This document shows positions 10,344 through 19,904 of a stretch of 31,813 nt of DNA, piece by piece (position 1 is the stretch's first letter; every line of letters begins with the position of its first letter). The position numbers were made by a program, and so were the translations under genes. Origin of the DNA: Paramacrobiotus richtersi (lineage: Eukaryota; Tardigrada; Eutardigrada; Parachela; Macrobiotidae); contig JAQGAU010000290.1 in NCBI GenBank assembly GCA_034698045.1, positions 1 through 31,813 of the forward strand. The letters run 5' to 3'. Below the pieces are notes generated by a model that was not told where the DNA came from, made no database searches, and worked only from the letters and a program-made list of their open reading frames with translations.

Positions 10344-10584
10344 CGGTTTAGCTTCGATGCCGACTTCACTGTCAGTTCAGTACGTAATTTCCATACACTT
10401 GAGTACGTCACCTTTGGCCCGGCTGTCGTTGAGATGATGCAGTTCCTGGCCAGTAAGTACTTTGCTGTATGTTTCTCATACTAACCGAGGTGGCTGATTT
10501 TTTTATGTTTGCTATTTTCCTGTAGTGCATCTTTTTGTGCCGGTGCACCTTTGTTGCGTGCGGTGTCATCGAAAAGGGATTTAA
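10344..10584 (+). CDS. Possible exon pair of an unrecognised gene
   Basis: A segment 10344-10452 is open from an acceptor (TTCGTAG) to a strong donor (A|GTAAGT) and reads TLEYVTFGPAVVEMMQFLA. It joins in phase 1 across a 73-bp intron (acceptor CCTGTAG) to 10526-10584, which ends in TAA. Upstream, 10150-10267 also has a coding-like run (AMDFTGMSPEQLTVFAQKAA) that could join through a weak donor at 10261. No start exon or family is known. The whole is a guess from splice signals. Confidence 0.25.
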
Positions 10585-10931
10585 TTTTCTTGGGAATATT
10601 AGTAGCAGTACGGGTGAGGGTGCAAGTAGGTTATGCTTGTATGGAAAACAGAGACGTCCACACAAATGCCAAGGGCCCCGCCCTTACTGTGCCAGCATGC
10701 ACGAGAGCAAGGGCAAAAGTTCACAAGAAGGCCGGCCTTTAGTTAACAGTGGATACACACGAATACTGAGCAAGCGAACAAAGCGGCAGTAAGCAGTGGG
10801 TCGACCATTCGCAGCCTTGCCTCGACTGACTGCGCAGGATTGCATTTATAGTCGATTTTCTAGACTTTACAAGGACCCATTTAAAAAGCCGAAGTTGTCT
10901 GAGGCAGACATTTGTATAAACAATTTCGAAA
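10585..10931. promoter_or_regulatory. 5' flank of BTB copy B
   Basis: No gene is supported. The overlapping short frames have no family resemblance. A TTTATAG run near 10845 could be a TATA-like element but is not convincing alone. Confidence 0.25.
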
Positions 10932-12652
10932 ATGACACTCGCCAGTGTGAGTGGCACGATGCGAGCTGGTCCTGCTTGTGTGGCTATTTGTTTCCAAGTT
11001 CCTGCACAGGAAATGCGGATCATCGACGATAGTGCGGGAAGTTACGAGCAGCATTGGAAATTTGAGTGGAAAGTTCGAGTGAACTTCACTCCGGAATTCC
11101 CAGATCTTCCTGCTGGAGACTGGTTGTGCAGGATTACCTCAGCTTTCCAACCCAATATTTTTAGAAAGGAAATCAAGCTACGAGGATTCACGGAAATTGT
11201 CCCCCCGGACGACCTGATTGCGCCTCGAGCAGAGGACTTGGCTTATTTTGTTGTGACGTAAGTAATGAACTATTTACAAGAGATAAGGATATTCTTGATC
11301 TTGCGGAGAAAATACCGGAAAAAAGTCAAAAAACGTGTAAATAGTCACTACTAAATATCAAGCTATGCATTTCGTGCTCCCATCGTCCAGAATCCGGATT
11401 TGGAATTCTGCATGGGATCATGTGAAGATCGAAGTTTCTCTGACAAGTTTAACGAACACACTTCACTTTCAGAGGAGAAAATGTTAGCGACAAAGGCAGC
11501 GTTGGTTGGTTCGTTGACCGCAACGGAAAAGGGGTCTGGAAGTCAAGATCAGATGGCATTAAACCAAACACGATAGCCGCAGAAGATGTTGCCCAGATCG
11601 TAAAGTATCGTTCCGCTTGGACTTATATTCTCGCCCGCGGGAAGGCAGTGGAAGTGGAGCTGCTTATTCCCTATCCACCAAAAGAAGGGATCATTCTCAA
11701 GCCATCCTCCCTTGCCACTCGGCTGTGGGCTGGCTTGGGCTCTGAACTGCATACGGACTGCACTGTCGTCAGCTGCGACGGAAAACAGTTCCTGGCCCAT
11801 CGCTTCATCTTGGCCAGTGCATCCAGCGTATTTCGGGCCATGTTCGATCATGATATGCAGGAGAAACGCAGCGGTGTCTGCCAGATCGATGACATGGACG
11901 GTAACGTCCTAGGAATCCTGCTGGAGTTCTTATACACGGATCGAGCCGATCCTCGACGAATTAAGGATATTGTGGAGGAAATATTCGATGCAGCGGACAA
12001 GTATGCTGTTGCCAAGTTGCGTGCGGTGTGCGAGAACATCATGGCGGACAGTTTGAGGTGAGAATCGGACGCTATATCGTCCAGACTCCGGATCGTTTTC
12101 GTATTCGTTTTCGTATATAACTCGGCTAGTCGGCATGTAGGAAAAAGTGACAGATGTTGTGTTGGTGCATACTTTCTAAGAAGTTATGTAGGTACTTTCT
12201 TAACTTAGAAAGACCTTTCTACGCCTAGTAGTATGTAGCATAAATCTGGAGTTTTCGAGAGATAGACTTGCTAACCGACTGCCGGAAATGCCGTGGTATA
12301 ATTTACCTGCAGTAGCGCGCATTGAAACCGTATCTTGGGCGGTAGTCACAGCGGCAGGAACGGATGCGGATCAAGATGAAATTTAACGTGCTTTTCGCAG
12401 TTTGGGTGTCAGTTCGCATTTTTTGTGAACGCCAGACAGATAACTGTCGATTTCCATCGGGATGTTGACTTTGTGCAGCAGAAGTCTACCCAAAATCGTT
12501 TGATAATCACAAATACACGTACCGGTCACGGATTTTTCCTTTCCAGCGCAAAGACAGCGATTCCCTATCTCACCTTCGCCGTTGCGCGCGGACTGGACAC
12601 ACTGAAAATGCGGGCCATCAAGTTCCTGAACGACAATGCTGCAGAAATCTGA
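10932..12652 (+). CDS. SPOP-like BTB/POZ protein, copy B (intact)
   Basis: Three exons, 10932-11257, 11473-12057 and 12547-12652, join in phase 2 both times (AC|GTAAGT...TTTCAG and AG|GTGAGA...TTCCAG) and give 338 residues. Residues 1-175 form an N-terminal domain (AICFQVPAQEMRII, LPAGDWLCRI, GENVSDKGSVGW) that I cannot match to MATH. Residues about 198-303 are a BTB domain close to that of SPOP (AHRFILASASSVFRAMFDHD, then AADKYAVAKLRAVCENIM). Residues 304-338 are the following helix (AKTAIPYLTFAVARGLDTLK) that in SPOP-type proteins helps Cullin-3 binding. Expected role: substrate adaptor of a Cullin-3 ubiquitin ligase, probably nuclear or cytosolic. It is the reference copy for its neighbours. 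The start ATG is chosen because the same first residues recur in copies D and E. Confidence 0.88.
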
Positions 12653-13604
12653 AATCCCCTTATAATGGATTTTGCTTTTCGATTGAATCATTCCGTTGCG
12701 TCAAAACATCGATGTATACGTCCTTGTTCGACGAATCTGCATATTCTGTTGATTTACTGTACTTAATTACGCCTTGTTTGTAAATGACACTTTATTGATC
12801 GTACATATTCCAAATCCTTTTGTATCGAAATTAAAAGCACTATGGTCAGTGATGTGTGGGAATTTAAGATTATTTGATGATTGTTCGATCCAGTGCTCAG
12901 AATCCGTAAGAGTTCGGCTGGTCGTGTTCCTTATCGAAACCACGCGTACATGAGCGGCTTTTGGGTTCAAAACACTATTTGGAATCCGCTCCATTATTCC
13001 CAGTAGGGCGCAGTTAAGGTGAACCGTGCTCAGCGGGACGGTTCACAGCAACGCAAGCGGTATGTATCCTCAAAGTAAATGCCGCCTTTTTACTAAACCC
13101 GCCGAACTTCTGAACGTACCGCCACTCTGATTGACCGTGCAAGTATAGCACAACATTTATCAGCAAATCGTGACGTCAGTGTGTTACAACGCGTACGACT
13201 GTTGGTGGCCCATCCTCTAGCTACCGTATGCAAATAGCTTAAACGTACACATTTGTTGATTAGACCTGGAAATGCACCGGTCGGTTGGCCATGGGCAGAA
13301 GGGGCGTTGTCTTTTGGTCTGAGAAAGGAATGACCGAAACTAGATCGCCACAACACGTGTCACGCGACTTGATCGAATCAAAGATAACAGTGCAAAGGGG
13401 CCGCAGTGAGAGGGCCCCAGTACGTTGGAACTGACGGGATGTTTAGCTCGCTTTTCTCACTCTTCGGTTTCTGAAAGAAGCTTAGATCGGGACAGCGTTT
13501 CATATTTCGCACCGAATAAACTTTTGATTTTTGGTAAAATTGGCGTTAATCTTACATTAACTGCGTCATCGGTCTACTTTGTATCTATTCTGGAGGCCCT
13601 CGCC
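12653..13604. other. Intergenic stretch between BTB copies B and C
   Basis: It holds the 3' flank of copy B, with an ATTAAA variant polyadenylation signal near 12828, and the 5' flank of copy C. A minus-strand frame at 13093-13356 has no family resemblance. A short GC-rich block near 13294 resembles one at about 19638 upstream of copy E. Confidence 0.35.
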
Positions 13605-15180
13605 ATGTCATCCTGGGACAGTCTCCCGGGAATCAGCGGTACGCTGGACAGTAAATCGTGTATGACGCGCTTCACGTTTCCTGCGCGCGCTGTTCGCCTT
13701 ACCCACCGCGGAAATGACGGTTAGTATTGGTCGTACGAGATGAAATTGTTGGTCAATGCCGTCGCTGGTTAGCCTGACCTTCCGGTCGGAGAATGGGTCT
13801 GCAAGGTCGACGTGCAAGTTCACAGATTACCATCCGCGGATTGGAAGTATTTCCACTTTCATGCCATTTCACAACTGACTCCATCGAAGAATGTAGTGCT
13901 GCCTACGACGGGAAAGGATGTGGTTCGCTTCTTTGTCAGGTTGGTGTTGGTGTTGCATTTACAGTAGGAACCTTTACCATTGCTGGGTTGGCTGCTTGTA
14001 TAACCGAATTGCACTAAACGAATACAGCTAAGTAAAATTGTTAATTACCAAATTACCAGTAGTTGTATCAGTACGTTGAAAAGATGTTCAGTGAGTCGAA
14101 TATTAAGTTGAAAGGCAGAAGAAAATTACCCATCGAACGGCTAATTAATTTTGTTAACAGTGACCACACACACGAAAACGCACTGGAGTTACTGTATGTA
14201 CTGTGTACTGTGTCCGGGCGTTTGCACGGTATTCGGTAGAGGTCGACATAGTGTTTGGCTCATGGTTGCAAGATGAGAGGTATAATTGCATGGCGTATGA
14301 TTTGCAGCGGATCACAACTGACCATCAAAGCCGTGGTCGTTGGGCGTCTGAAACTTCCTACGCTGCTGAAACCCACCGTAGAATCATTCCATTCCCCAAG
14401 AAAAAAATGGGCCAAATGAACAGTCCTTGGACCTACATTATCGGATCAAACGATCACGTTGAAGTGCAAGTCGTTTTCCATCTTCCGCGCAAAGATGCCG
14501 AGGAATCGCTGCTTTTCATCCAGCTGTGGGACGGGTACGCCGCGGGCCTTCATGCAGACTGTCTGCTCATTTCCCGCGACGGAAAACAGTTTCCATGTCA
14601 TCGTTTCATCCTGGCCGCTCGCTCTACCGTCTTCGCCGCCATGTTCCAGCACGATATGCAGGAGAAACGCAATGGTATCTGCAAGGTTGACGATTTCTAT
14701 GGTAAAGTTCTGGAGATACTCCTAGAATTCCTGTATACCAACCGAGCCGACCCTGAGCGGATCAAAGATGTTGCCGAAGAAGTGTACGATGTGGCGGATA
14801 AGTATGCGGTTGCGGCGCTGTGTGTGGTGTGCGAGGATATCATGCTGAACAATTTGAGGTGAGGATACTATTCCAATATACGGTTGCTGTTCTTCATAAG
14901 TACATTTGCAGTTTTGAGCTACCATTTAGTTGGTGGAACACTTAAACTCCCCAGCGACGACCGTGATCGGTTTAAATTAACTTAATAAATGTATAAAGCT
15001 TCCCTAAACAACAAAATTCATCACAGGGTAAACAAAGTATAATGGGCGGTAAACGTTTTCCCTGTAGTGTGAAGACCGCCATTTCCAACCTCAGCTTCGC
15101 AGCGTCTCGAGGAATGGATCTTCTGAAGTTTCGGAATTCGGACCATTGCCTTCATGCACGGAAATGCAGCTGGTATTTGA
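13605..15180 (+). pseudogene. Decayed SPOP-like BTB gene, copy C
   Basis: All three family exons are present: 13605-13939, 14308-14858 and 15068-15180. Exon 1 opens with ATG and reads TRFTFPARAVRL and LPVGEWVCKVDV, but has TAG at 13722-13724 and 13770-13772. Its donor (AG|GTTGGT) is in phase 2, while exon 2 continues the BTB frame only if entered in phase 0, so one frameshift lies at or near the junction. Exon 2 holds an unbroken BTB domain (CHRFILAARSTVFAAMFQHD, DVADKYAVAALCVVCED) and ends in AG|GTGAGG. Exon 3 (VKTAISNLSFAASRGMDLLK) has a 7-bp insertion made by a repeated CGG around 15133-15142 that shifts its last 14 codons; in the shifted frame they still read RTIAFMHGNAAGI, then stop. A shorter BTB-only product from an in-frame ATG at 14290 or 14407 is conceivable, but the gene as a whole is broken. 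Confidence 0.8.
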
Positions 15181-16018
15181 ATTACTTTCCGCCTCTTTTC
15201 CGTTTCACGGGTTAGTGTATGATTGCTGTAAGCTACCATTTTGCATATACAGATACTGAAGTTCTGTGTTTTTTCTTTTTGTCGCTGACACATTTCGACG
15301 CTTGGTGGAAGAATGATCATCTGTCGATTTCGTTCCATATTTTTTTTCTGTACGGAGACTTTCTGGCTTGTGTTACATTTGTCACTCGTTTCCGTTTATC
15401 TCGGTATTCTTCTTTTATTACCAATATAACATCGTAGATGTGGTGTGCGAGCGGATCAAAAGATTTGTCAGCATTAAAGACTTCATGCATAAGCGGTCAG
15501 GTCACTAATCGACCGACGCGAAGCGGAGGTCCTCGACGTTCAAGAGTTTTGCAAAGATGGATGTTGCCAACCATTTCTGCGTATTGCGATTACTAAGTCA
15601 GTTTTCGTCCGATCTTTTTCGATCGTCCGGTCAGTTCATCACTCCGCCTGACCAGTACAAAATAAGCCGGCAAGCCGTTTGATTGATCGTTTACAGCAGA
15701 CGGTCCAGAGGGGCGCTGCCATTTCGGTTGATGGAGATATTCCGAGGAAGCAGTGGCGAAGCGGAACCTAGAGAACAGTGTATTGCGAAGGTTGGACTTA
15801 ATACAGTCAGACAAGGCTCCAAAGCAGCAGCGAAAATAATGTGCAGTTCGCACAGCTGGACGAACGAACGATGTTCATTTGGAATTGCAGATCGCTGTAT
15901 CGCGGTGATCGATTCTCTACTTTCTCAAACATTACAAGGTGCAAACTTTATTTCAAATAAGAGTAGATTATGAAGCAAACTTCTTAGCAATGCTAAAACA
16001 ATTTTGTGATTCTGTGCA
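15181..16018. other. Intergenic stretch between BTB copies C and D
   Basis: No gene is supported. From about 15436 the plus strand reads VDVVCERIKRFVSIKDFMHK before a TAA, which faintly recalls helices after BTB domains, but there is no further support. Open frames at 15593-15853 (minus) and 15683-15973 (plus) have no family resemblance. Confidence 0.3.
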
Positions 16019-17773
16019 ATGGCGTCGGCTTCTGTGATCGGTACTGTGCGAACCAGTTCTGCGTCTGAGGTAATCGCATTCCATATCCCTCCGCATGCAT
16101 TCAGAATCATTGTAGACTCTGGACAGGGAGCAGTGAGCACTGGACGTTCGAGTCTAGGCTGCGTGTCAATTCCATCCCGCAGCATCCGGACCTTCCCTGT
16201 GGAGATTGGATGTTCAGGATCAAACCAGTTTTCGACTTGCTATAACTTCCAGACATGAAATCCACGTTACACGGTCCACCGAAATTGTTCTCCAAAGAGC
16301 TTGCCGGCGTCTCGAACACCAGACTTGGCGCATTTTACTGTCAAGTGAGTACCGAGTGATGTATTAGAGTCGTATACCAACAACTAGCAAGAGAACAACA
16401 GTGTAGGCTGTTGTAGCCATTATCCATTCCCAAAGACCTTTCGTAGACCGCAGTAACCGGGTAGATGGTATACTTAACCAATTTGGTTTAACTTGATAAA
16501 TGCTAATAAAACACTGATAACTGTACAGTTCTCCGCTGCCTTTGCGCTACAGTTAGATCGTACGATCTGATAAAGTCATCAGGTAAATATACCAGATAGA
16601 TGGGTTCTTAGCTCCGAAGGCTCATATTCCCGTCAGTGTTGTGTGGTCTGGCATTTTTACGCTAAATTGTGATAGATACAGTTTGTAAATCAGTAGTACC
16701 TTTTATGTGACGATCTACATGGGTCTGTTAATTGGAATTTCAGAGGGGAGAACATCCAGGCCAAAGGCAGTGTTCGCTGGTACACTGATATCAACGGAAA
16801 GGAGTCCTGACAGTCAGTATCAAATGGATTCCAGCCAACTCATGTACCTGACAATGACGTGGCTGTCTTCCGGAATCCGGAATTATTACTCGGCTTGGAC
16901 GCATGCTGTCTCACCCGTTACGACTATCGAAGTGGAGCTGCTGAATCTCGTGGCAAAAGATGACGCATTGTCTACCCGGCTGCGGGCCGGGTTTCGTTCG
17001 GCACTGCATACGGACTGTATTCTGGCCAGCCGCGACGAAAAATGGTTCCCCGCGCACCGCTTCATCTTAGCCAGTGGATCGAGCGTGTTTGCGGCCATGT
17101 TCGAGCACGATATGCAGGAGAAACGCAGCGGTGTCTGCCAGATCGACGACATGGGCGGCAGGGTCCTGGAAGTTCTTCTCGAGTTCCTGTACACAGAGCG
17201 AGCTGATCCCGAGCGTGTTAAGGATGTTGAGGAGGACGTGTACACAGCAGGGGACAAGTATGCGGCTGCGGAGCTGAGAGCGGTGTGTGAGAATATCGTG
17301 GGGGACAATCCGTGGTGAGAATTTGAAAAGGTCATGATATTAGATGGGTTCCAAGCATTCTCGGTAGGCCAGCACGTATAGGGAAAAATATTAAAGGGAA
17401 CCTGGTTTCTGCCATTTGTTTTTGATAAGTGTTACATTTTGTCGTTGCCATCATTGCCATTCATGTACAGTCAGTAAAGACACACAATTCGAAACCAAGC
17501 TATTAGTGGTTCAACACCCGACGAGCAATAACAGCAAATAAACTGCTTTGCTACTGCGACGAGATCGGAATAACTAGTATTCTAATTAAATCTTTGTGAG
17601 CTAGCCTTGTACTCACTGCTTTTATTTCGCTGTTCGACCTGATCATTAACTAATGTTGTGCACTTGTAGTGCAAAGACGCACTGTCTTACCTAACCTTCG
17701 AAGTGGATCGCGGCTTGGAAACTCTGAAGATGCGGACTATTACGTTCCGAACGACAATGCCGGAGAAATCTGA
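16019..17773 (+). pseudogene. Decayed SPOP-like BTB gene, copy D
   Basis: Exons correspond to 16019-16344, 16744-17314 and 17670-17773, with GTGAGT, TTTCAG, GTGAGA and TTGTAG borders kept. Exon 1 starts normally (SVIGTVRTSSASEVIAFHIP), but its homology moves through all three frames, with a TAA at 16243-16245. Exon 2 begins in frame (GENIQAKGSVRWYTDINGKE), then has TGA at 16808-16810 where copies B and E have Trp, and changes frame near 16890. From there the BTB domain is open (AHRFILASGSSVFAAMFEHD, TAGDKYAAAELRAVCE). Exon 3 has two further single-base deletions that break the ancestral ending NDNAAEI. It is the most damaged of the array, yet its BTB core at nucleotide level is among the closest to copy B. 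Confidence 0.8.
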
Positions 17774-18558
17774 CTCCTCTCCAGTGGCTTTTGCGTTGAT
17801 CGGCTCGTTCTGCTATGTTTATGCGAATATTTACATGCGCTTTGCTAGTAAAATTGTGTCAGGCTTTTTCTCGCGCAGTTCGCAGTTTTGTACCCTCCTG
17901 AAGTATTCACGATCCTTATGATGATTTGGTCACAATTATGGTCAGGAATGTTACTTGTGTTATTTCATTGTCATACCTTTCAATGTCCACGTTATAATAA
18001 AACGGTTTTACTGGAAAGTATTATAAGAGCCGCACCGCAGCTAGGAAGTGAAATTAAAGGCGTTTTTGTGCACGTGTTTAGTGTGACGCTTCACACTAAA
18101 TTTCATAAAATCAAGCGGCACGTGTTCTAAAAGCTACGGACGCCTGAGAAGTGAAAAACGCGTCGAAGTTTTGACTTTTTAGACCAGCCAAGCTTTACGA
18201 CTCACTTGAAGTGTACGATCCTCGATTTACGTCAGAGCAGCAGCAGTGATAGCTCAAATACTTACATTACATGCTGAGAAACGCAGCCTTTGAAACAGCC
18301 TAAACGATTGCTGGTTTATCATCGCCGTTTACCACGGAACTCGCCGAATTGTTTGTATACTGGCATAAGATGATAAGACGTATTCAGCACTCAGCAGTTT
18401 AACGTAGATGGTTCGAAGTGTAACCACACTTTATCGCACGCCGTGATATCGATTACTGCGGCGACAATGCACCATAGGCCCTTGAAATACGCTTCCTGTC
18501 TGCATATGCTTCTCGCATTCACACACACTTTTACCACGGAGACCATTCTCTAAGAGAA
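17774..18558. other. Intergenic stretch before the HtrL/YibB-type gene
   Basis: No gene is supported. Open frames at 17703-17921 and 17888-18130 lack family resemblance; the first overlaps exon 3 of copy D in another frame. Promoter elements of the next gene should lie here, but none can be named with confidence. Confidence 0.3.
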
Positions 18559-19542
18559 ATGATTTTGCGAAACTATTCCAACTGTAAGGTGTTCCTTTTT
18601 ATTTGTGTCGCGGCTTCCGGTGCACTATTTCTTTGGATTAACCGCACTTTTTTTAACAAACTATTTGCTAATACCGATGGAGGATGTGAAGACATTTTGA
18701 CGTCGGACAGAAACGCCACAATTACTCGATGGGATCCGACGTATACGACAAGCAGCGTAACCGTTATCACAGCGTATTACCCGATTTCATCCAAGCACAG
18801 TCATTGTCAGTATCTCCGATGGATGGAGAACTTTCTCCGGAACATTCCGTGCCACTTGTACGTTTTTACCAGCCCGGCGATGTATCCTATCATTCACAGT
18901 ATGCGGAGCAAATACCCCGATCGTACAAAAATTATAATCAAAGAATTAAACGAATTGAAAGAGTACGCGAAAATGGACGACTGGAAACGGATAAAAACTA
19001 TCGATAAGGAAACATTTCACACACCGGAAGTGTACGTCGTTTGGAATGAAAAGTGGCGGTTTGTTGAGCAAGCGATGAACGAGAATCTGTTCAAATCAGA
19101 GTACTTTGTGTGGTGCGACATCGGTTCTTTTCGGTCTGCCGAATTCCTTTCTAAACTGGTTCGGTTTCCGGATCCTGATGTATTGCAGAGAAAAATTGCT
19201 GATAAAAAGAAAATAGTTCTGAATCTGATTCACCCGTTTACCGATGCGGACGTTGTTTTTCCAAATGGATCGCTGTCTAACAGTCTTAGAATCGGAGCTG
19301 TCGACCATGTTGGGGCGGGAATAGTTGCCGGCCACAAAAACGCTTGGCAAATTTTTATTCGCCATTATTACGAAATGCAGCGATACTTCTTCAAAGAAAA
19401 TCTGAATTCTGGAAAGGAACAGAATGTTCTTAACGCTTTGGTGAAAACGTATCCGGATTATTTTCAGCTGATAACGCCGAAAGCATACTTCGACGGGGCT
19501 GGTGACCCGTGGTTTTTTTTGCAGTATTACTTTAGTCAGTAA
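18559..19542 (+). CDS. HtrL/YibB-family, glycosyltransferase-like type II membrane protein
   Basis: A single exon encodes 327 residues. Residues about 10-28 (KVFLFICVAASGALFLW) form one membrane anchor near the N-terminus, so the body should face the Golgi or ER lumen; possible N-glycosylation sites (NRT, NAT, NGS) agree with that. The body fits the HtrL/YibB family, found in bacteria and in nematodes and other animals. Matching parts are VITAYYPISSKHS, the WMENFL segment, VYVVWNEKWRFVEQAM, the SEYFVWCDIGSFR motif and KEQNVLNAL. The fold is glycosyltransferase-like and the Asp of WCDIG is a candidate metal or sugar-nucleotide ligand, but the reaction is unknown. The lack of introns contrasts with its BTB neighbours and could reflect retroposition or old horizontal origin; I cannot tell which. 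AATAAA overlaps the stop codon. Confidence 0.85.
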   Translation: MILRNYSNCKVFLFICVAASGALFLWINRTFFNKLFANTDGGCEDILTSDRNATITRWDPTYTTSSVTVITAYYPISSKHSHCQYLRWMENFLRNIPCHLYVFTSPAMYPIIHSMRSKYPDRTKIIIKELNELKEYAKMDDWKRIKTIDKETFHTPEVYVVWNEKWRFVEQAMNENLFKSEYFVWCDIGSFRSAEFLSKLVRFPDPDVLQRKIADKKKIVLNLIHPFTDADVVFPNGSLSNSLRIGAVDHVGAGIVAGHKNAWQIFIRHYYEMQRYFFKENLNSGKEQNVLNALVKTYPDYFQLITPKAYFDGAGDPWFFLQYYFSQ

Positions 19543-19546
19543 TAAA
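19541..19546 (+). terminator. Polyadenylation signal overlapping the stop codon
   Basis: The stop TAA at 19540-19542 is part of TAATAAA, so the 3' UTR must be only a few tens of bases if this signal is used. Confidence 0.55.
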
Positions 19547-19904
19547 AGACATGAGAGCACAGTAGTGTAGTGCGTCATTCGACATGGGTGAGTAAAAACC
19601 TGCCGGTTGATTGGCGGCCATCTAGAGCAGGCAGTCAGAAGGGGGCGTCGTCTTTCCGCTTACTACTGCACTGGAAGCAACTGGTATCGACAGAGCATGC
19701 GTAGCTGTCTTGATAGAACATACTTCAAATACGCTTCGTACAGCAGGCTTAGCGAACCGTAATTTAGATCGCCTTTTCGCAGAGGATCGGTTCCTCAAAT
19801 AACCCAAGATATTTTGACGAAATTAAACTGTGGAGTATTTGTATATCATTATCAAACTAACTTCGCAAGGCAGCCATCTTCCAATTCTACCAAGGTCCTA
19901 AACA
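19543..19904. promoter_or_regulatory. 5' flank of BTB copy E
   Basis: No gene is supported. A minus-strand open frame at 19622-19807 has no family resemblance. The stretch should include the promoter of copy E. Confidence 0.3.

Noticed and set aside
16886-17335. Minus-strand open frame of 149 codons
   Set aside because: Serine-rich shadow of the BTB exon of copy D; the same antisense frame recurs at other copies.
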